Made by a program: the position numbers and the translations under genes | Source of the DNA: Balneola sp. | GTDB lineage: Bacteria > Bacteroidota > Rhodothermia > Balneolales > Balneolaceae | NCBI GenBank assembly: GCA_002694685.1 | Contig: NZMW01000013.1 | Location: 62,001 to 126,000, forward strand | DNA: 64,000 nucleotides | Direction of reading: 5' to 3' | Notes under the pieces: generated by a model | What the model was told of the DNA's origin: nothing | What the model saw: only the letters and a program-made list of their open reading frames with translations | The model's database searches: none | Shown here: positions 25,463-35,599 of the stretch, piece by piece | Layout: every line of letters starts with the position of its first letter | Numbering within the stretch: position 1 is the stretch's first letter

Positions 25463-28039
25463 CTAAGCTTCTTTGGGCTTTTCTGAAGTATCCTCTTCTT
25501 TAGATTTGGTGTCTTCGTCTTTCTGTGAAGGTTCAGCTTCATCCCAATCAAAGTCTAATCCATCTCTGGATTTATTCATCTTAATCTTGATGAGTGATCC
25601 TTCGTTGTGTCTGTTCTCGAGGAGTTCTTCAGCTAATGGATCTTCGATATATTTCTGGATTGCTCGCTTAAGTGGTCGCGCTCCATACTTCTGATCGAAG
25701 CCTTTATCTGTAATGAATTCCTTAGCTGCTTTTGTTACTTCAATTTCAAAACCAAGCTCCTTAATTCGTTTGAAGAGATCTTCATTCATCAAGTCGATAA
25801 TCTGATAGATATCAGCTTTTTCGAGTGGACGGAAGGTGATTACATCATCAATACGATTCAGGAATTCAGGATTAAACACTTTCTTAAGTGCATCCTGAAT
25901 GGTTGATTTCATCTTCGCATAGTCGAAAGCAGAGTCATCAACATCAAAACCGATGCCTTTACCCATATTTCGGATATCACGTGCTCCAATATTAGAAGTC
26001 ATGATGATAATAGTATTACGGAAATCAACTCGACGGCCGAGGCTGTCAGTCAGGATTCCATCATCCAACACCTGAAGTAAAATGTTAAACACATCAGGGT
26101 GGGCTTTTTCAATTTCATCCAGAAGAATGACACTGTAAGGCTTACGACGAACTTTTTCAGTAAGTACACCACCTTCTTCATATCCAACATATCCCGGAGG
26201 AGCTCCTACGAGTCTGGATACAGAGAATTTCTCCATATACTCACTCATGTCGATGCGGATGAGCGTGTCTTCTTTATCAAATAGATACTTGGAAAGAACC
26301 TTCGCCATTTCTGTTTTACCAACACCGGTTGGTCCTAAGAAAATAAAGGAACCAATAGGACGGGTTGGGTCTTTAAGTCCAGCACGTGTGCGCTGAATGG
26401 CTTTGGTTAATTTGATGATTGCTTCGTCCTGACCAATTACCTGTCCGGAAAGCTCTTCCTTCATTTTCAGAAGTTTCTGGCCTTCGTTCTGGCTAATCTT
26501 GTTAACAGGAACGCCACTCATCATGGCTATTACAGAAGCTACATCTTCTTCTTCAACATCATACACAATGTCTTCTGATTCTTTTTCCCACTGCTGTTGA
26601 GCTACTTCCAATTCTTCAATCAGACGTTTTTCTTTATCTCGCAGGCGGGCAGCTTCTTCAAAACGTTGCTTCTTAACCATTGAGTTTTTCTCAACACTTG
26701 TAGTCTCGATTTCTTCTTCGAGGTCGATAATATTCTGAGGAACCGTGATGTTCGATAAGTGAACGCGAGCTCCTGCTTCATCTAAAGCATCAATCGCTTT
26801 ATCGGGAAGGAAATGATCGGTTACATATCGGTCGGTGAGTTTCACACAAGCTTCAATCGCATCTTCGGTATAGCGAACGCTGTGATGTTTTTCGTATTTC
26901 GGTTTGATTTGATTTAAAATCTCGTTGGTTTCTTCAGGGGTGGTCGGATCAACCATAATCTTCTGGAAACGTCGTTCCAGCGCACCATCTTTTTCAATAA
27001 ACTGACGATACTCATTCAGAGTTGTAGCACCAATTGCCTGTACATCACCGCGGGCAAGAGCAGGTTTCAGCATATTGGAAGCATCTAAAGAACCACTGGC
27101 TCCTCCAGCTCCAACAATAGTATGTAGCTCATCAATAAATAGAATGACATCGTCGGTTTTTTCGAGCTCGGTCATTACCGCTTTCATACGCTCTTCAAAC
27201 TGACCGCGATACTTCGTCCCAGCTACCAAAGCAGCCAGATCTAAAGCAATTACGCGCTTGTCATAAAGTACACGAGATACTTTACGTTCAATTATTCGTG
27301 TTGCAAGTCCTTCTGCAATCGCAGTTTTACCAACACCGGGTTCTCCAATAAGAACCGGGTTATTTTTCTTACGGCGGCTTAATACCTGAGCCACTCGCTC
27401 AATTTCTTTTTCACGCCCAATAATTGGGTCGAGGCGACCTTCTTCAGCCATTTCGGTCAAGTCACGGCCAAAGTTATCGAGTACAGGTGTTTTAGATTTT
27501 TCCATTTTCTTCTCGCGTGAGCTTCCTGATCCAGAACCGGATCCTTTTGATGCGGATGCACTCGCTGTCATAGACGAAGAATCGCCATGGTCTTCACGAG
27601 ATTTTCCTGATATGATAAGATCCAGTTCTTCCCGAACTGCATCATAAGAAATGCTGAACTGTTGCAGTATTTGTGCAGCAATATTTTCATCATCTCTCAA
27701 CAGGGATAATAAAAGGTGCTCAGTACCAATTGTATCGCTTTTATATAATTTGGCTTCTAAATACGTGATACGAAGTACTTTTTCGGCCTGTTTGGTTAAC
27801 GGAATATTTCCAACCTGAACCGATCCACCTGTACCTCTCACGGTGTCTTCGATTGTTTTTTTAAGTTTGAAAAGATCACAATCCAAATTCTTGAGAATCC
27901 GAACTGCAACTCCATCACCTAAACGAACGATACCTAAAATTAAATGCTCCGTTCCGATATAATCATGTCCTAACCGTAAAGCTTCTTCACGGCTGAATTG
28001 GATGACATCCCGAACTTTGCTTGAAAAATTTCCCTCCAT
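25463..28039 (-). CDS. clpC: ATP-dependent Clp protease ATP-binding subunit ClpC
   Basis: Hexameric AAA+ unfoldase that feeds proteins to ClpP. 858 residues: two Clp_N repeats (about 5-145), a Ser/Gly-rich linker (154-173), AAA1 with Walker A GEPGVGKT at 232-239, a central UVR-like coiled segment ([20 protein letters not shown], about 440-470), and AAA2 with GPTGVGKT and the ClpP-binding-loop region, then a D2 small domain and an acidic, Lys/Glu-rich tail. The UVR motif marks ClpC rather than ClpA or ClpB. No mcsA, mcsB or ctsR neighbour is seen, unlike Bacillota operons. No CIRCE element was found in the 141 bases upstream. Confidence 0.96.
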   Translation of the reverse strand: MEGNFSSKVRDVIQFSREEALRLGHDYIGTEHLILGIVRLGDGVAVRILKNLDCDLFKLKKTIEDTVRGTGGSVQVGNIPLTKQAEKVLRITYLEAKLYKSDTIGTEHLLLSLLRDDENIAAQILQQFSISYDAVREELDLIISGKSREDHGDSSSMTASASASKGSGSGSGSSREKKMEKSKTPVLDNFGRDLTEMAEEGRLDPIIGREKEIERVAQVLSRRKKNNPVLIGEPGVGKTAIAEGLATRIIERKVSRVLYDKRVIALDLAALVAGTKYRGQFEERMKAVMTELEKTDDVILFIDELHTIVGAGGASGSLDASNMLKPALARGDVQAIGATTLNEYRQFIEKDGALERRFQKIMVDPTTPEETNEILNQIKPKYEKHHSVRYTEDAIEACVKLTDRYVTDHFLPDKAIDALDEAGARVHLSNITVPQNIIDLEEEIETTSVEKNSMVKKQRFEEAARLRDKEKRLIEELEVAQQQWEKESEDIVYDVEEEDVASVIAMMSGVPVNKISQNEGQKLLKMKEELSGQVIGQDEAIIKLTKAIQRTRAGLKDPTRPIGSFIFLGPTGVGKTEMAKVLSKYLFDKEDTLIRIDMSEYMEKFSVSRLVGAPPGYVGYEEGGVLTEKVRRKPYSVILLDEIEKAHPDVFNILLQVLDDGILTDSLGRRVDFRNTIIIMTSNIGARDIRNMGKGIGFDVDDSAFDYAKMKSTIQDALKKVFNPEFLNRIDDVITFRPLEKADIYQIIDLMNEDLFKRIKELGFEIEVTKAAKEFITDKGFDQKYGARPLKRAIQKYIEDPLAEELLENRHNEGSLIKIKMNKSRDGLDFDWDEAEPSQKDEDTKSKEEDTSEKPKEA

Positions 28040-28180
28040 TAGACGAGTTCCTATAATCTTTGTGCTAAAATAAGTCTGTTAATTTCAGATAAAAAAACGT
28101 CTGAAACACTGCTTTAGTTCATTACTACTCGAAGGTAGTAGCGAGGAAAAGTAAATGCAAACTAAATGCGAAGTGATTGG

Positions 28181-29701
28181 TTAAAATAATGGTTTGCCGG
28201 TCATTTCTTTCGGCTGCTCAACACCCATAAGCTTTAGGAGCGTAGGAGATACGTCAGCCAGAATACCATCGTGTAAGGTGATATCATCGGGGTGATTAAC
28301 CACTATGGCCGGTACTAAAGCAGTTGTATGAGCAGTGTGAGGGCTGCCATCTTCCTTAATCATGCAGTCTGCATTACCGTGATCGGCAATAATCAGAGAG
28401 CGATACCCGTGCTTATTTGCTGTTTCAATTACTCTCTTAAGTTGTGCATCAATAGTTTCAACGGCTTTGATTGCCGCTTTCATGTCACCTGTGTGCCCAA
28501 CCATATCCGGATTTGCGAAATTAAGCACCGCAAGTTGATACTCATTCTTAGCTAAATTTTCGCAAAGTGCATCAGCCACTTGCTCAGCATTCATTTCAGG
28601 CTGAAGGTCGTAAGTAGCCACTTTTGGACTTGGAATCACAGTTCGGTCTTCGCCCTCGTTGGGTGTTTCCACTCCGCCATTAAAGAAGTAGGTGACGTGC
28701 GGGTATTTCTCGGTCTCAGCTATTCGAAATTGCTTTAAACCTTTTCCGCTTACCCACTCACCAATAGTATTTGTGAGTTCCTGAGGAGGGTAGGCTACAT
28801 GAGCAAACCCAAAAGTCTCATCATAAGAAGTGAATGTGGTGTAATGGAGATCCAGGTCATCTACATCAAACTCTCTAAAATTATTTTCGTTGAGAGTCCT
28901 TGAAATCTGCCGGGCACGGTCTCCACGAATATTGTAATAGATGACAACATCTCCTTTTTCAATTCGCGAGTTGGGAGAGCTATCTAATAGTATTGGTTTG
29001 ATAAATTCATCGGTGACTTCCGCTTCATAAGAGGCTTTAAAGGCTTCTTCAGCGGAATCGAATTTTTCACCTTCACCATGAACTAAGAGATCGTAAGCAA
29101 GTTTAATGCGCTCCCAGCGGTTATCACGATCCATAGCGTAATAACGCCCAACAATAGAAGCCAATTTGCCAACGCCTATCTCTTCGGCTTTTGATTTAAA
29201 TTCTTTGGCATAATTAATGCCTCCGTCGGGATTAGTATCTCTTCCATCCGTGAAAGCATGCACATTCACATTGTCGATACCGTGTTTTTTGCACAGTTCG
29301 AGAAGAGCAAACAGATGCTCATTGTGGCTGTGAACGCCTCCATCCGAGAAAAGCCCCATAAGATGTATCTTATTTTTGGGCTTGGCTTTATTAATAGCTT
29401 TTAGAAGTTCTTCATTCTCAAAAAAAGAACCGTCTTTGATAGCCTTATTAATTCTGGAGAGTTCTTGCCAAACAATTCGTCCGGCACCAATATTAAGATG
29501 TCCCACTTCAGAATTGCCAAACTGACCGTCTGGGAGACCTACATTTTCTCCGCTTGCAGAAAGTTTGGAGTGGGGACATGATTCAAAAAGTGAATCAATG
29601 AAAGGTTTGTCAGCCTGGTCCACAGCGCTGACGGTTGGATCTTTTGCCAACCCGAATCCATCTAAAATGACGAGCAGTGCTTTCGATTCAGGGTTGGTCA
29701 T
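28181..29701 (-). CDS. gpmI: 2,3-bisphosphoglycerate-independent phosphoglycerate mutase
   Basis: Glycolytic enzyme of the alkaline-phosphatase superfamily that interconverts 3- and 2-phosphoglycerate using two metal ions. 506 residues, usual length. Seen: ALLVILDGFG at the N-terminus (metal site), GNSEVGHLNIGAGR with the phosphorylated serine, FTDGRDTNP and GRYYAMDRDNRW, and the C-terminal metal sites NPDMVGHTGD and IADHGNAD...HTAH. It is transcribed after rpsT with 11 bases between, so both are likely driven by the promoter near 30.0 kb. Confidence 0.97.
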   Translation of the reverse strand: MTNPESKALLVILDGFGLAKDPTVSAVDQADKPFIDSLFESCPHSKLSASGENVGLPDGQFGNSEVGHLNIGAGRIVWQELSRINKAIKDGSFFENEELLKAINKAKPKNKIHLMGLFSDGGVHSHNEHLFALLELCKKHGIDNVNVHAFTDGRDTNPDGGINYAKEFKSKAEEIGVGKLASIVGRYYAMDRDNRWERIKLAYDLLVHGEGEKFDSAEEAFKASYEAEVTDEFIKPILLDSSPNSRIEKGDVVIYYNIRGDRARQISRTLNENNFREFDVDDLDLHYTTFTSYDETFGFAHVAYPPQELTNTIGEWVSGKGLKQFRIAETEKYPHVTYFFNGGVETPNEGEDRTVIPSPKVATYDLQPEMNAEQVADALCENLAKNEYQLAVLNFANPDMVGHTGDMKAAIKAVETIDAQLKRVIETANKHGYRSLIIADHGNADCMIKEDGSPHTAHTTALVPAIVVNHPDDITLHDGILADVSPTLLKLMGVEQPKEMTGKPLF

Positions 29702-29712
29702 CCAACGTGTAT

Positions 29713-29964
29713 TTAAAGGTTGTTAACGTGTTTAGTTAACTGAGCTTTTTTACGAGCGGCATTATTCTTGTGAATAATTCCTTTAACGCTCATTCGGTCG
29801 AGGTAAGAAACAGCTTCTTTGAGCGCTTTTTCAGCTTGCTCTTTGTCATTAAGGTCAAAAACCTTTTTGATAAGCGATCTCATTTTTGAGCGTCGGTTAC
29901 GGTTATGATCTCTTCTTTTCTCAGCCTGACGAACACGTTTAACGGCTTGTTTAGTAATTGGCAT
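29713..29964 (-). CDS. rpsT: 30S ribosomal protein S20
   Basis: Basic 83-residue protein that binds 16S rRNA. The Lys/Arg-rich helical start (ITKQAVKRVRQAEKRRDHNR) and the GIIHKNNAARKKAQLTKHV end are the family signature. It is read first in a two-gene unit with gpmI. In other bacteria S20 represses its own translation; no such element is evident here. Confidence 0.96.
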   Translation of the reverse strand: MPITKQAVKRVRQAEKRRDHNRNRRSKMRSLIKKVFDLNDKEQAEKALKEAVSYLDRMSVKGIIHKNNAARKKAQLTKHVNNL

Positions 29965-30013
29965 TGCGAAATATGCTTTTAAATTGATTTTTCCTCGATT
30001 CTTTTCGAGAAAC

Positions 30014-30044
30014 CAAAATTAAGAGTTATGGAAATATTAAACAA
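30014..30044 (-). promoter_or_regulatory. Bacteroidota-type promoter for rpsT-gpmI
   Basis: On the minus strand TTG, a 20-base spacer and TAATTTTG (consensus TAnnTTTG) are found, with the -7 box at plus-strand 30014-30021 and the -33 element at 30042-30044. It lies 50 bases upstream of the rpsT ATG. The same spacing is seen before nuoJ. Confidence 0.6.
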
Positions 30045-30092
30045 GAAATGATTGAATAATTAACAAGATAAGTTTAATTTAGCTGATCTGAT

Positions 30093-30755
30093 ATGATAGT
30101 GGTAATAGATGGACCCGCAGGATCGGGCAAAAGTTCAACAGCAAAAGCCGTAGCGGCAAATCTTCAGATTCAATTTCTGGACTCTGGAGCGTTGTATCGT
30201 GTAGCTACCCTTGTTTATTTGAACTCTAATAAAGAATTACCACAGTTCATTGACATGCTGAAAGAAAGTGAGATTTCCTTTTACTTCAAACAGAAAACAT
30301 TTCATTCCTTTTTAAATGGTCAAGATGTTAGCGACCAAATACGAAGTATGGAGGTTTCTGAGAATGTAAGTGAGGTAGCCTCAAACCCAGATGTGCGCGC
30401 ATTTGTCAACGGTTTAATGCATGAAGCAGTAAAACACGACATATATATTGCCGACGGAAGGGATTTGGGTACAGCGGTTTTTCCTGATGCAGCCTTAAAA
30501 TTTTATATGGTTGCAGATTTAGAAACGCGGGCCAAACGAAGATTTGAAGAAGTGAAAGCGAGTGGCAAGAAAGTTACACTTGAAGAAGTGAAGCAAAACA
30601 TTGCCGCAAGAGATGAGAAAGATTCTAACCGAAGTTCTGATCCTCTTAAAAAAGCTGACGATGCCATTTTAGTAGATACTTCTGAAATGACGTTCGAAGA
30701 GCAGGTCACTTTCATCAGTAATAAGATCAAGGAATTGATCAATCAGACTAAATAA
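30093..30755 (+). CDS. cmk: Cytidylate kinase
   Basis: Phosphorylates CMP and dCMP with ATP in the cytosol. 220 residues with the P-loop GPAGSGKSST near residues 7-16, the LDSGALYRVATL nucleotide-binding region, the DGRDLGTAVFPDAALKFYM segment and the lid Arg-rich RDEKDSNRSSDPLKKADDA. Length and motifs fit Cmk rather than Adk or Gmk. It is 61 bases upstream of rpsA on the same strand; the cmk-rpsA pair is conserved in many bacteria. Confidence 0.96.
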   Translation: MIVVIDGPAGSGKSSTAKAVAANLQIQFLDSGALYRVATLVYLNSNKELPQFIDMLKESEISFYFKQKTFHSFLNGQDVSDQIRSMEVSENVSEVASNPDVRAFVNGLMHEAVKHDIYIADGRDLGTAVFPDAALKFYMVADLETRAKRRFEEVKASGKKVTLEEVKQNIAARDEKDSNRSSDPLKKADDAILVDTSEMTFEEQVTFISNKIKELINQTK

Positions 30756-30772
30756 TTAATCATAACTTATCC

Positions 30773-30793
30773 CACAATTGAAAGTCAATTGTG
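30773..30793 (+). promoter_or_regulatory. Hairpin in the rpsA leader
   Basis: Perfect 8-base inverted repeat CACAATTG - AAAGT - CAATTGTG in the cmk-rpsA gap, 24 bases before the rpsA ATG. No T-run follows, so it is not a terminator. S1 controls its own translation through leader structure in E. coli; a similar role is possible here but not shown. Confidence 0.45.
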
Positions 30794-30816
30794 AGGTAAA
30801 TCTATAACCAAACATA

Positions 30817-32844
30817 ATGACTGAAGAAGTAAAACAAGAACAAACGGAACAGGAAGCTACCGAAGATACGGTTGAAGAAACCACGGTAGCTGAAGCGGAA
30901 GAAGAAACAACAGCTGAAGAAAGTTCAGAAGAGCAAGCAGCAGCTGAAGCTAAAGAAACAGCCGCAGAAGAGAGAAAAGAAACATTGACTCATGTGTATT
31001 CTGGCGACGTAGAAGGCGAGGTATACAAACTTGAAGACCTCCAGCGCCCATCAGATGAATATTCTGATGACGAATACAATGAAATGGTGGGTATGTACGA
31101 AGATACCCTCAATGAAATTGAAGAAAAAGAAATTGTACACGGCCGTGTAGTCTCAGTTGATGAGAAGTACGTGGTTGTTGATATTGGCTTCAAATCTGAA
31201 GGTATTATTCAGGTTAATGAATTCTCAAATGAGGCTCTCGAAGCGATGCAGCCCGGCGATGAAGTGGAAGTATTCCTTGATCGTGTTGAAGATAAAGAAG
31301 GCCAGCTAATTCTATCCCGCCGTAAAGCAGATATCCTGAAAGCTTGGGAGACTATCGAAGCTTCTCATGACGACGGCGTTGTTATTGAAGGTTACATCAA
31401 GCGACGTATCAAAGGTGGTATGGTTGTAGATGTATTAGGAATTGATGCTTTCCTACCTGGATCGCAAATTGATGTACGACCTGTTCGTGACTTTGATGCC
31501 TATGTAGGCAAAACCATGGAATTCCAGGTTGTGAAACTTAACATGGCTGCAGAAAACGTAGTTGTTTCTCACCGTGTTCTTATTGAGTCTGATCTTGAAG
31601 AGCAGAGAGAAGAAATTCTTGAAACTATTGAAGCCGGTCAGGTTCTTGAAGGTGCTGTTAAAAACATTACAGACTTCGGTGTATTCATCGATCTTGGTGG
31701 TGTTGACGGACTTCTTCACATTACCGATCTATCTTGGGGACGTGTTGACGATCCGCACGAGATTGTATCCCTCGACCAGCGCATGAACGTTGCTGTTATC
31801 GACTTTGACGAGAAGAGCAAACGAGTTTCTCTTGGTCTTAAGCAATTACAGCCGCATCCATGGGATGGCATCAACGAGAAATATCCTGAAGGAAATAAAG
31901 TTCAGGGGCGCGTTGTTTCTATCGCTGATTACGGTGCATTTATTGAACTTGAAAAAGGTGTTGAAGGTCTTATTCACATTTCTGAAATGTCATGGACACA
32001 ACACATTAAGCACCCATCTCAATTAGTTGAGAAGGATGATATTGTAGAATGTATAGTGCTGAACATCAACGAAGAAGAGAAGAAAATCTCTCTTGGTGTT
32101 AAGCAACTTGAGGACGATCCATGGGCAGATATCCTGGACCGCTTCCCGGTTGGTTCCAAGCACACAGGTATTGTTCGCAACCTTACCAACTTTGGCGTAT
32201 TCGTTGAGCTCGAGCCAGGTATTGACGGCTTGATTCACGTTTCTGACCTTAGCTGGACTGAGAAAGTTGACCATCCAAATGAAGTGGTTGACAAAGATCA
32301 GGAAATCGAGGTTGTTATCCTTGGTGTTGACTTCGACAACCGTCGAATCACCCTTGGCCACAAACAAGTGGAAGACAATCCTTGGAAAAAATATGCTGAA
32401 GAGTACGCTCCCGGAAATACTGTTGAAGGGGAAGTTGTTAAAACAACCGACAAAGGCGTATTTGTTAAGCTTCCATTAGGCGCTGAAGCCTTCTTGAACT
32501 ACAGCAAATCTACTGAAGCCGAATACAAAGAAGGCGACAAGGTAGAAGATGCATTTGTTCTGAATTTCGATGAGAACAGCAAAAACATCGAAATTAGTCA
32601 GCTTGACTCTGACAAGGACAAAGCCAAGAAAGCGAAGAAGAAAGTAGATACCTCAAACATGGAAACCGGAGCTCCTACGCTTGGTGAAATGTCAGGACTT
32701 GCTGCTTTGAAAGCGGACATGGAAGAGAAAGAAAAAGCTGAAGCTCAGGAAAAAGCAGACGCAGCTAAAGCCAAGAAAAAGGCAGCTGAAGACACTAAAG
32801 CTGAGAAAAAAGAGGAAGACGAATCTTCAGACGAAGAAGAGTAA
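30817..32844 (+). CDS. rpsA: 30S ribosomal protein S1
   Basis: mRNA-binding ribosomal protein, 675 residues. Six S1 (OB-fold) domains are visible in order, starting near residues 105 (EIVHGRVVSVDEKYVVVD), 188, 275, 360, 445 and 535; domains 3-5 share the TDFGVFIDLGGVDGLLHI pattern. There is a strongly acidic Glu-rich N-terminal extension of about 75 residues and a Lys/Glu-rich C-terminal tail of about 70 residues, making the protein longer than the E. coli one (557). In a lineage with weak Shine-Dalgarno use, S1 and mRNA leader contacts may differ; that is inference. A terminator follows the stop. Confidence 0.96.
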   Translation: MTEEVKQEQTEQEATEDTVEETTVAEAEEETTAEESSEEQAAAEAKETAAEERKETLTHVYSGDVEGEVYKLEDLQRPSDEYSDDEYNEMVGMYEDTLNEIEEKEIVHGRVVSVDEKYVVVDIGFKSEGIIQVNEFSNEALEAMQPGDEVEVFLDRVEDKEGQLILSRRKADILKAWETIEASHDDGVVIEGYIKRRIKGGMVVDVLGIDAFLPGSQIDVRPVRDFDAYVGKTMEFQVVKLNMAAENVVVSHRVLIESDLEEQREEILETIEAGQVLEGAVKNITDFGVFIDLGGVDGLLHITDLSWGRVDDPHEIVSLDQRMNVAVIDFDEKSKRVSLGLKQLQPHPWDGINEKYPEGNKVQGRVVSIADYGAFIELEKGVEGLIHISEMSWTQHIKHPSQLVEKDDIVECIVLNINEEEKKISLGVKQLEDDPWADILDRFPVGSKHTGIVRNLTNFGVFVELEPGIDGLIHVSDLSWTEKVDHPNEVVDKDQEIEVVILGVDFDNRRITLGHKQVEDNPWKKYAEEYAPGNTVEGEVVKTTDKGVFVKLPLGAEAFLNYSKSTEAEYKEGDKVEDAFVLNFDENSKNIEISQLDSDKDKAKKAKKKVDTSNMETGAPTLGEMSGLAALKADMEEKEKAEAQEKADAAKAKKKAAEDTKAEKKEEDESSDEEE

Positions 32845-32869
32845 TTCTCTAACTAAGCTTAGATAAATT

Positions 32870-32907
32870 TAAAGCCTCGTTCATTAATTTGAGCGAGGCT
32901 TTTTTAT
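32870..32907 (+). terminator. Rho-independent terminator of rpsA
   Basis: Stem AGCCTCG (32873-32879) with CGAGGCT (32894-32900), extended by TCA/TGA around a mismatch, followed by TTTTTT. It begins 25 bases after the rpsA stop. Confidence 0.9.
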
Positions 32908-33021
32908 TGTTTAACAAATCTGATACCAAATTCCGGTTCCCAATGTCCAGTTCATAACGAAGAGCTTGATTTACGATTAACCGATAGATCGAATGACCGA
33001 TTTTTGATTTACCAGTCGCAA

Positions 33022-33047
33022 TAAAAAAAGGCGCTCGAAAGCGCCTC
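33022..33047 (-). terminator. Terminator of the second moxR gene
   Basis: On the minus strand the stem AGGCGCT/AGCGCCT closes on a TTCG tetraloop and is followed by a run of seven T. It lies 45 bases after the moxR stop at 33092. Confidence 0.88.
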
Positions 33048-33091
33048 TAAAAATTCAATGTTCTGAAATCAATATTGAGTGTTCAATATTC

Positions 33092-34093
33092 CTACGGAAC
33101 CTGAACGTTATTCATAATCTTCGTTACGATATCTTCCGGGGTAATGTCTTCCGCTTCCGCTTCAAAGGTTGGAATAATACGGTGACGTAATACATCCATC
33201 GCTATAGTCCGCACATCTTCCGGTGTAACGTATGCACGGTGCTCCATAAAGGCTTGCGCCCGGGAAGCAAGATTGAGGTTGATAGTAGCTCGTGGAGAGG
33301 CTCCAAAGCTAATTAAGTCCTCCAGATCATCGAGGTTGTAATTCTTGGGCTTACGGGTGGCAAAAACCAGATCAACGATATATTGCTCTACTTTCTCATC
33401 CATATATATATCATTGATGGTAGCACGAGCATCCATAATTTTGTCAACGGTAACCACTTTTTTAAGCTGTACTTTTTCGCCGGTTTTGGCCTGCATACGC
33501 ATAATCTGCATCTCTTCCTTTTCGGTAGGATAGCCAATCTTTAATTTCAGCATAAAACGATCAACCTGTGCTTCAGGGAGTGGATACGTTCCTTCTTGCT
33601 CAACCGGGTTTTGAGTAGCCAGTACCAGGAAAGGTTCTTCCAGCTTGAATGTGTTTTCCCCGATGGTAACCTGCTTTTCCTGCATGGCCTCAAGTAAAGC
33701 ACTTTGCACCTTAGCGGGAGAACGGTTAATCTCATCTGCGAGAATGATGTTTGCGAAAATGGGTCCTTTCTTAACTAAGAATTCCGCTTCTTTTTGGTTA
33801 TAGATGAGCGTACCAATCAGATCGGCAGGGAGTAAGTCAGGCGTAAACTGTATACGCTGAAAAGCTGTATCTAATACGGTGGCCAAACTTGAGACCGTTA
33901 GCGTCTTAGCCAAACCGGGAACCCCTTCAAGTAAAACGTGCCCGTTAGTGAGTAATCCCACCAAAAGCCGGTCAATCATATAACGCTGACCGATAATTAC
34001 TTTATCTAATTCAATCCTGATGTCTTCGATAAAAGCACTGGTTTTCTGAATTTTTTCACCCAGCGCTTCCATGTCTACTGCGTATTCACTCAT
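33092..34093 (-). CDS. MoxR-family AAA+ ATPase (second, lone copy)
   Basis: A 333-residue AAA+ chaperone. Walker A GVPGLAKT (about residues 57-64), Walker B LADEINRSPAKVQSALLEAM, and ATQNPVEQEGTYPLPEAQVDRF sensor region are complete, so it should hydrolyse ATP. It is homologous to the MoxR at 5.9-6.9 kb but lacks its charged N-terminal extension and has no DUF58 or membrane partner beside it: the neighbours are rpsA and uppP. A terminator lies directly downstream, so it is a single-gene unit. It may work with the partners of the other cluster or with partners elsewhere in the genome. Confidence 0.93.
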   Translation of the reverse strand: MSEYAVDMEALGEKIQKTSAFIEDIRIELDKVIIGQRYMIDRLLVGLLTNGHVLLEGVPGLAKTLTVSSLATVLDTAFQRIQFTPDLLPADLIGTLIYNQKEAEFLVKKGPIFANIILADEINRSPAKVQSALLEAMQEKQVTIGENTFKLEEPFLVLATQNPVEQEGTYPLPEAQVDRFMLKLKIGYPTEKEEMQIMRMQAKTGEKVQLKKVVTVDKIMDARATINDIYMDEKVEQYIVDLVFATRKPKNYNLDDLEDLISFGASPRATINLNLASRAQAFMEHRAYVTPEDVRTIAMDVLRHRIIPTFEAEAEDITPEDIVTKIMNNVQVP

Positions 34094-34169
34094 TTTCTAA
34101 ATTCTTTTTTTAGTATTAGCTGATGATATGATTATTTTCTCGCCTTCAAAAAGTGAACAAATATAATAA

Positions 34170-34976
34170 ATGGACGTTTTACAATCTTTTTTATTAGGAC
34201 TTATTCAGGGGATCACTGAATTTCTACCTATCAGCAGCTCTGGACACCTTGTTTTAGGTAAATATATTTTAGGCGGCGATCTTGAGGCCGGCATAACCTA
34301 CGAAGTAGTGGTTCACTTTGGAAGTTTGTGCGCGATACTCATTTACTATCGCAAACTTTTAGGTGATTTATTAATGTCGGGCATTGGATTCTTAAAATCC
34401 CCGTCTCAGAAGAAAGATGACCCACAAGTTAAAACAATTGGGTTCATTTTAGTGAGTATGATACCGGCTATGGCCATTGGCTTTACACTCAAAGATTACA
34501 TTGAAGATATTTTTATGGATCCGCTGCTGGTATCCATTATGCTGATAGTTACGGGTTTCATTCTGTTCCTTACCCGATTTGTAGGTGATACAACGAAAGA
34601 AATCAACCTTCCCAAGAGCTTTGTGATTGGCTTAGCGCAGGCCTTCGCAATGATTCCGGGAGTGAGTCGGGCCGGATCTACTATCTCAGCTTCTTTATAT
34701 TTAGGAGTGAAACGAGAGGATGCCGCTAATTTTTCTTTTCTGATGGTTATTCCGGTAATTGCTGGAGCCATGTTACTTCAATTTAAAGAGATGTTGGAAG
34801 TGGGGGTAAGCGATGCTCAACTGATGAGCCTAACCGTAGGATTTCTGACCTCATTTATCTCCGGATATTTTGCACTTAAGTACCTGATCCTGATTCTTAA
34901 GAAAAAAGGATTCCATTATTTTGCTTATTACTGCTGGATGGTTGGTGGAATTGGTCTTTTTTACTTTTTGGCTTAA
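34170..34976 (+). CDS. uppP: Undecaprenyl-diphosphatase
   Basis: Integral membrane phosphatase (BacA/UppP) that recycles undecaprenyl diphosphate to the monophosphate carrier for cell-wall synthesis; also gives bacitracin tolerance. 268 residues, about eight helices. The two catalytic segments are present: QGITEFLPISSSGH near residues 14-27 (Glu17, Ser-rich) and PGVSRAGSTIS with the catalytic Arg near residues 167-177. The gene is 102 bases upstream of nuoJ, but nuoJ has its own promoter, so the two are probably separate units. Confidence 0.96.
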   Translation: MDVLQSFLLGLIQGITEFLPISSSGHLVLGKYILGGDLEAGITYEVVVHFGSLCAILIYYRKLLGDLLMSGIGFLKSPSQKKDDPQVKTIGFILVSMIPAMAIGFTLKDYIEDIFMDPLLVSIMLIVTGFILFLTRFVGDTTKEINLPKSFVIGLAQAFAMIPGVSRAGSTISASLYLGVKREDAANFSFLMVIPVIAGAMLLQFKEMLEVGVSDAQLMSLTVGFLTSFISGYFALKYLILILKKKGFHYFAYYCWMVGGIGLFYFLA

Positions 34977-35025
34977 GATTGATTGAAAAAAAATTAATAA
35001 TTAACAAAAATTGCGGGCCCAGTTC

Positions 35026-35056
35026 TTGAAGCCGGAAGCAAATATGGCTACCTTTG
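35026..35056 (+). promoter_or_regulatory. Bacteroidota-type promoter for nuoJ-nuoK
   Basis: TTG (35026-35028), a 20-base spacer, and TACCTTTG (35049-35056), a full match to TAnnTTTG, 22 bases before the nuoJ ATG. With the terminator after nuoK this makes nuoJK an independent transcription unit. Confidence 0.6.
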
Positions 35057-35078
35057 GCGCTCACAAAACAGATTATTT

Positions 35079-35597
35079 ATGATCGTTTATTTATTCTTTA
35101 TGCTGGCAGCGTTAGCAATAGGTTCAGCCTTAGCTATGGTCATCAACAAAAATGTAGTTAACAGTGCTCTCTTCCTTGTTTTGAATATGGTATCACTGGC
35201 GGGAATTTTTCTCGTTCTGAATGCTCAGTTTCTTGCCGTAATTCAAATTCTGGTATACGCCGGAGCCATCATGGTTTTATTCCTCTTCGTAATCATGTTA
35301 CTGAATGTAGAGGATGAAGAGAAGCTTTTCGATAAATTCAGAGTAAAATATATTCTGGCAGTTCTGTTGGCTATTGGTGTAGTTGGGCAGATTTTTTACA
35401 GCCTAGCTGGCGTAACCGATATGCTTCCTGCAATATCTGAAGAGATGGCAACGGTTGGTACCGTTGAAGCAGTAGGAGACGTGCTCTTTACCAAATACCT
35501 TCTTCCGTTCGAGATAACGGCAATATTGCTAACAGCGGCAGTTGTGGGTGCTTTAATGATTGCGCAGCATAAAATTAAAAGAACAGACGAGATTTAG
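35079..35597 (+). CDS. nuoJ: NADH-quinone oxidoreductase subunit J
   Basis: Membrane-arm subunit of respiratory complex I. 172 residues with five hydrophobic helices; the conserved [26 protein letters not shown] segment (helix 3, which bends during the catalytic cycle) is easily recognised. It is 2 bases from nuoK. In most genomes nuoJ sits inside nuoA-N; here no nuoA-I gene is within the window and the next membrane-arm genes are 9 kb away. Confidence 0.95.
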   Translation: MIVYLFFMLAALAIGSALAMVINKNVVNSALFLVLNMVSLAGIFLVLNAQFLAVIQILVYAGAIMVLFLFVIMLLNVEDEEKLFDKFRVKYILAVLLAIGVVGQIFYSLAGVTDMLPAISEEMATVGTVEAVGDVLFTKYLLPFEITAILLTAAVVGALMIAQHKIKRTDEI

Positions 35598-35599
35598 TT

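Noticed and set aside
28040-28180. CIRCE or CtsR heat-shock operator upstream of clpC
   Set aside because: I searched by eye for the GAGTGCTAA-type inverted repeat and a CtsR heptad repeat and saw neither.
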